Below are positions 30,849 through 34,303 of a DNA stretch of 34,303 nt, piece after piece. Both the position numbers and the translations under genes were made by a program. How positions within the stretch are numbered: the first letter of the stretch is position 1; each line of letters begins with the position of its first letter. The stretch is from positions 1 through 34,303 of the forward strand of contig NZ_BOQN01000137.1 of the NCBI RefSeq assembly GCF_018332695.1, given 5' to 3'. Below the pieces are notes generated by a model. The model worked only from the letters and a program-made list of their open reading frames with translations. It was not told the origin of the DNA and made no database searches. This DNA is from Paractinoplanes toevensis (GTDB lineage Bacteria > Actinomycetota > Actinomycetes > Mycobacteriales > Micromonosporaceae).

Positions 30849-31474
30849 TTCTGGTTTGGCCGGTTGCCGACCTTGGCGGCTCTCAAGGCTTGGGCCTGAG
30901 CATTCGTCGTCAGGGTGAGGAGGGCTGCGCGTTGGGCCGTGGGGCGGCGTCCCCCGGCCTTGCAGCTTTGCTGGAACGCGCGAATCGGCGTCTTTGCCGT
31001 TGGTCCCCCAGCTTGGCCTTCTTGCGGTGCGGGGTGGGTCGGCTGGAACGCGGCTGAGTGCCGCTGCCCTGCTCCGCCTCCTGGTGGGCAGGACACCGCT
31101 CCGTCGGATTCCCCGACTGACTGCGCGACTTGGTACCTCGCGTGGGTCGGCTTCTCAGGGACTCCCGCGCGCCAGTTCGGGCTGTTGAGTGGCGGGTGTC
31201 GGCTCCAACACTGGGCTATTGAGCGGCCGTTGCTGCCGCCCGCGCTTCTGGCGAGGCGGCCTGGACCAGAGCACGATCTCGCCTCCTGTTCCCGCAGGAG
31301 AGTGCGGCCCTCCGTGGCTCCCGGCATCGAGGTCAACTCGGTGGTCGTGAACGAAGTCGGACTTTGCGAAGCGAGAGGTGTGCTCGCACGGACCGGACCC
31401 GGAGATCGTCGGGGTGAGCCTGTCGCCGTTTTCCGTTCTGTTCCATGGTCGGCGCCGACCAAGTGGCTGCTGAT

Positions 31475-31488
31475 GTTTCACGTGAAAC
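31475..31488. promoter_or_regulatory. parS site 3 (perfect)
   Basis: GTTTCACGTGAAAC, exact consensus. With one more matching base each side it is a 16-bp palindrome (31474-31489). In the gene-poor stretch, 627 bp after the DinB-like gene. Confidence 0.93.
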
Positions 31489-32270
31489 AGCGGGTAAAAG
31501 CAACTTGAGCGGCGCGACGAAGACCGAGGCGAATCCGCGCACGTTCGGGTACGAGGTTTCGCGTTCCGTGCCAAGCCCCGATCAGCTGCGGTGCCTCGGA
31601 CGGCGCCTGCACCGTGGATGGTTCCCTGCCGGCATGTGATGGTCGGGATGCAGACCGCTGCAGTTGCGCGTTCCCGACGGTGCTCGGGCGCCGGCAGCAC
31701 ATCCGGATCGTATGAGCGGGGTACGCGGACTCGCAGACTGAACCGATCGCTGGGAGCAGGTGGAGCACATCTGAACGTCTGGTCGCGCTGGCATAGGTCT
31801 GCGCTTCATCGCGAGTCCCAGCGTGCGGTTCAGAAGGGTTCGTCGAGTCGGGGCGCGCCCAGCGGTCGGTCTTTGGAGCCAAGCCAACCGACGGAGTGCC
31901 GGAACGCTTTGGTTACCTACTCGACGGCCTCCCAGCAACTGAGGGCTGGATCTGCCCCACACCGACACGCTCGACCTGGACGCCGCCGCGGCACCCGGGC
32001 GCCGAAGCACGGAGTTCTGGGGTCGTTGCCGACCTGAGGTGGTTCCTCGAGCGGGCCAAGGTCATGGTCGGGCAGAAGGAAGGCGTTGCCCCAGGCTGTC
32101 GACGGCCGACTCGGACAGCCGGCAAGGACGAGAACCCCTCCGCCGCTGTCTGCTCGCCACGAAGGCTCTGCCATCGCCCGCGAACGGGCTGCGGCTTCTG
32201 GCGGTGGGTGCCTCCCGGTCCGTGATCGGTTTGGCGGCGCCACCCGTCGGAGCCATCGGCTTGATCATCA

Positions 32271-32298
32271 TCGGGCGTCGGGCGTCGGGCGTCGGGCG
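32271..32298 (+). repeat. Four exact 7-bp tandem repeats abutting parS site 4
   Basis: TCGGGCG is repeated four times without interruption (32271-32277, 32278-32284, 32285-32291, 32292-32298), ending 2 bp before the parS core at 32301. Confidence 0.9.
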
Positions 32299-32300
32299 CT

Positions 32301-32314
32301 GTTTCACGTGAAAC
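32301..32314. promoter_or_regulatory. parS site 4 (perfect, extended palindrome)
   Basis: GTTTCACGTGAAAC with arms GCGCT (32296-32300) and AGCGC (32315-32319), making a perfect 24-bp palindrome at 32296-32319. The 7-bp tandem repeats lead directly into it. Confidence 0.94.
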
Positions 32315-33027
32315 AGCGCATCAGAAGATTCGACGAACGCCCTTGGTTGTACGCCGCGCCCCGCCTGATTGGTCGGGTCTCCGGATCAAGCCGCAGGCGT
32401 CCGCGGACGCAGCGATCAGTCGCTAGCCCGGAGGAGCAGTCGCTGGAATCCGCCTACCCCGGGCCGCGATCCGTATTGGCCATTCGTGGGATGCGCTCAA
32501 GCACGCCAGCCGGAGATGAGGAGCGGCCAGCACGACCGGCGCAACGGGTCGGCCGAGCTGTAACCCAGTCGGGCTGGAAGTGGAAGCCCTGATAGAACGG
32601 CGCGGCAAAGAGGAGGCTCGGCGAAGGGACAGCGAAGCCGGTTGGGCAGGCAAAGCGCAGGGCGTTCGAAGAGCGAGGACAACGAAGACCCAAGCAAGGT
32701 CAGCGCGAGCGGATGCCACCGCGGCCGGGTGTCGGTGGTGAGGCGAGCGCGACTGGTGCTACGTCAGAGTGGTCCGTGGAAATTTAGCCGGCGCCGGTCG
32801 CGAGATAGCCGCGAGTGAACTGAGGGGGCAGCGGGATGGGCGCAAGTCAGCAGAGCGGGAGAGGAGCGAAGGAGTGAGCGGGATGCGGGAAAGCGAGGTC
32901 TGGGATTGGGGAGCGCGGCGGCACCATCTCCGACACTCGATGCCGAGCCTGCTTCTTGCCAGACCTCAATGTTGGCTGGCGGTCATGTCCGCCGTCCCGT
33001 TCGTTCTGCGCCTGCCTTGCATCTCTG

Positions 33028-33041
33028 TTTCACGTGAAACA
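33028..33041. promoter_or_regulatory. parS site 5 (perfect, extended palindrome)
   Basis: GTTTCACGTGAAAC with matching arms CTCT (33024-33027) and AGAG (33042-33045), a 22-bp perfect palindrome. Confidence 0.94.
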
Positions 33042-34252
33042 GAGGCTCTCGAAACTGGGGCAAGGCACCAGGCGACAGGAAAGGTGCGACTCCGCGACGG
33101 AAGCCGGATCGATGGCTCGGCGGTGGCAGGACCGCGATGCCGACTCGGCCCGACGTCTCCATCCCACCCGGGGGCCCCGGCCTATGAGGCTGAGTCGAGT
33201 CGGCCGTGATCCGGTCGGCCTTGCTTTTGCGTTGAGCCAGGCTGACCAGACGTCAAACCACGAGCGTGGTTGGTCGTCGCCAAACACAGCCACCAAGCGA
33301 CTGAGAATCGCTCGGGCTCCAATCACGGTCGTCGCCTGTGTTCAGCACTGGGCGAATCTTCCGGCACCACGGCGATCGGCAGGAGAGGCGCGGGATGCGA
33401 CCGGTTCGCCGCAGAGCGAGTTCGGTTCGGCCAAGCCGAAGACCGGTTGCTCGACCAAGAGCGGCTAATCCCTCCGCACCGCGGCCGTTGCCGATGCCGT
33501 GCTCAATCTCCAGGGAGTGGGCTCTCGCCATCACCGGAGATTCCTCTTCACTGCCATCGAGTTTGCCGACGAGGGCCTCGACTCTTGACCGTCCTAATAC
33601 ACGCCCCCGACGCCGCGCCGTCCAGGAGGCGGTCGTGCCCAGCAGATCGGCGCCGGCCTGATCGAGCGCGCCGTCTTCGCGGCTCCTTCGGAACCGCCGG
33701 TGCATCCGGTCGCCGGCCGATATGGCGTAAGCCCACGGGGCATCATCGCAAGGACGGTTGCGAGTGTCCCTTAGCTACAACCCCGATGTCTGCGCTGTCT
33801 CCCTCCTGCCGTCTGTAGTCCGCTTGGAACTGATGTGCGCGCAGGCCAAGTTGTTCAGGACAGTCGAAGGTCTCGCTCCGGACAGGCTCGGATGCCAAGC
33901 CGGCGGTGGCATTGGGCGCGGCAGATTCATTGGTTCCGGCTTGCTCCCACTCGTGTTCGGGGTTCGCTCGAGTTCGCCATAGCTACCCAGGACGCCCGCG
34001 CAGTTGGAACGGACCCGGCCAATTCTTCTTCCGGGCGGTGGGTTCGGAGCGGCCTCGCCGCCCGGACACGGCAGAAGATCTAACGATCACGCCCCGCTTC
34101 TTTTGGGCTGGTGGTTCCCTAGGCCGCCTGCTGGACGACGCCATCGCATACCAAAATCGTGCGAAAGACTGCTGCCCTATTGGTTGGGCTTCCTCTGAAG
34201 CCTCTACTGGGCACAGAGGCCTGAGTGGTCGGAGCCCACTGCCGCACCGCTT

Positions 34253-34266
34253 GTTTCACGGGAAAC
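34253..34266. promoter_or_regulatory. Near-consensus parS (one mismatch)
   Basis: GTTTCACGGGAAAC differs from consensus by one base near the centre (T to G), which breaks the CACGTG core. It may be a weak or decayed site. Confidence 0.5.
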
Positions 34267-34283
34267 GTTCACCCAGAATCCTC

Positions 34284-34303
34284 CGGAGACCGGAGACCGG
34301 AGA
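34284..34303 (+). repeat. 7-bp tandem repeat at the window end
   Basis: CGGAGAC occurs in 2.9 consecutive copies (34284-34290, 34291-34297, 34298-34303) and is cut off by the window edge. It lies 18 bp after the near-parS at 34253. Confidence 0.75.

Larger units (their letters stand above)
30849..34303. other. Gene-poor stretch with a parS cluster
   Basis: About 3.45 kb in which I can support no gene. Open frames exist on both strands because of high GC, but they overlap each other, lack good RBSs, show no recognisable domain and have mixed codon third positions. The clear signals are three perfect parS sites (31475, 32301, 33028), one single-mismatch parS (34253) and two short 7-bp tandem repeats (32271-32298 and 34284 to the window end). 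No tRNA, terminator or DnaA box is evident. Decayed genes cannot be excluded. Confidence 0.7.

Noticed and set aside
30329..31462. 377-codon minus-strand frame across the DinB-like gene and the start of the gene-poor stretch
   Set aside because: Overlaps the well-supported DinB-like gene antisense; Ser/Pro/Arg-rich with no recognisable domain or RBS.
30915..31508. 197-codon plus-strand frame ending through parS site 3
   Set aside because: Mixed codon third positions, no RBS and no family similarity. The FHVKQ at its end is simply parS read in another phase.
1..34303. CRISPR array, insertion sequence, prophage or biosynthetic gene cluster
   Set aside because: No regularly spaced long repeats, transposase, integrase or phage structural motifs, and no PKS/NRPS domains were found on either strand.

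Overview
The window is the replication-origin region of a high-GC actinobacterial chromosome. The order gyrA-gyrB ... dciA(DUF721)-recF-gnd-dnaN-[oriC]-dnaA-[spacer]-rpmH-rnpA-yidD-yidC-jag-rsmG-parA-parB is the classic actinobacterial origin arrangement. Gnd between dnaN and recF, the DLW-39 and DUF3566 genes behind gyrA, tRNA-Ile and tRNA-Ala next to them, GTG/TTG starts, leaderless-looking genes and the protein sequences all suggest a member of Micromonosporaceae, probably Actinoplanes or a near relative. The genus is an inference from remembered protein similarity.

Layout. 1-8.5 kb: mostly plus-strand accessory and housekeeping genes: proS, a CBS-pair protein, a SufE-like protein, a FrnE-type DsbA oxidoreductase, a YbaK-type deacylase and an NAD(P)-binding oxidoreductase (both minus strand), a small membrane protein, a DUF6461-like lipoprotein, a HTH/excisionase-type DNA-binding protein, a CFA-synthase-type methyltransferase and a Nudix hydrolase. 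8.6-14.7 kb: minus-strand gyrB-gyrA-DUF3566-tRNA-Ile-DLW-39-tRNA-Ala block. 15.2 kb: one unassigned plus-strand gene. 15.8-19.7 kb: minus-strand dnaN-gnd-recF-dciA. 19.7-20.6 kb: oriC, densely packed with DnaA boxes. 20.6-22.4 kb: dnaA (minus). 22.4-23.0 kb: spacer with two further perfect DnaA boxes and the rpmH promoter. 23.0-30.0 kb: plus-strand ribosome/membrane-insertion/segregation block rpmH to parB. 30.3-30.8 kb: a DinB/DUF664-fold gene. 30.85-34.3 kb: about 3.4 kb with no gene I can support, carrying three perfect parS sites and one near-perfect one.

How it works together. DnaA, DnaN, RecF, DciA (helicase loader) and gyrase serve initiation, elongation and repair at the origin. ParA, ParB and at least five perfect parS sites (two inside the parA reading frame, three in the gene-poor stretch) form the origin-segregation machinery. 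RpmH, RnpA, YidD, YidC, Jag and RsmG serve translation, tRNA processing and membrane insertion.

The most noteworthy features are the parS-rich gene-poor stretch, the roughly 530-residue low-complexity extension in front of the ParA ATPase with two in-frame parS sites encoding VSRET, and perfect DnaA boxes outside oriC (gyrB-gyrA spacer, Nudix promoter, dnaA leader). I found no CRISPR array, transposase, phage gene or secondary-metabolite cluster.
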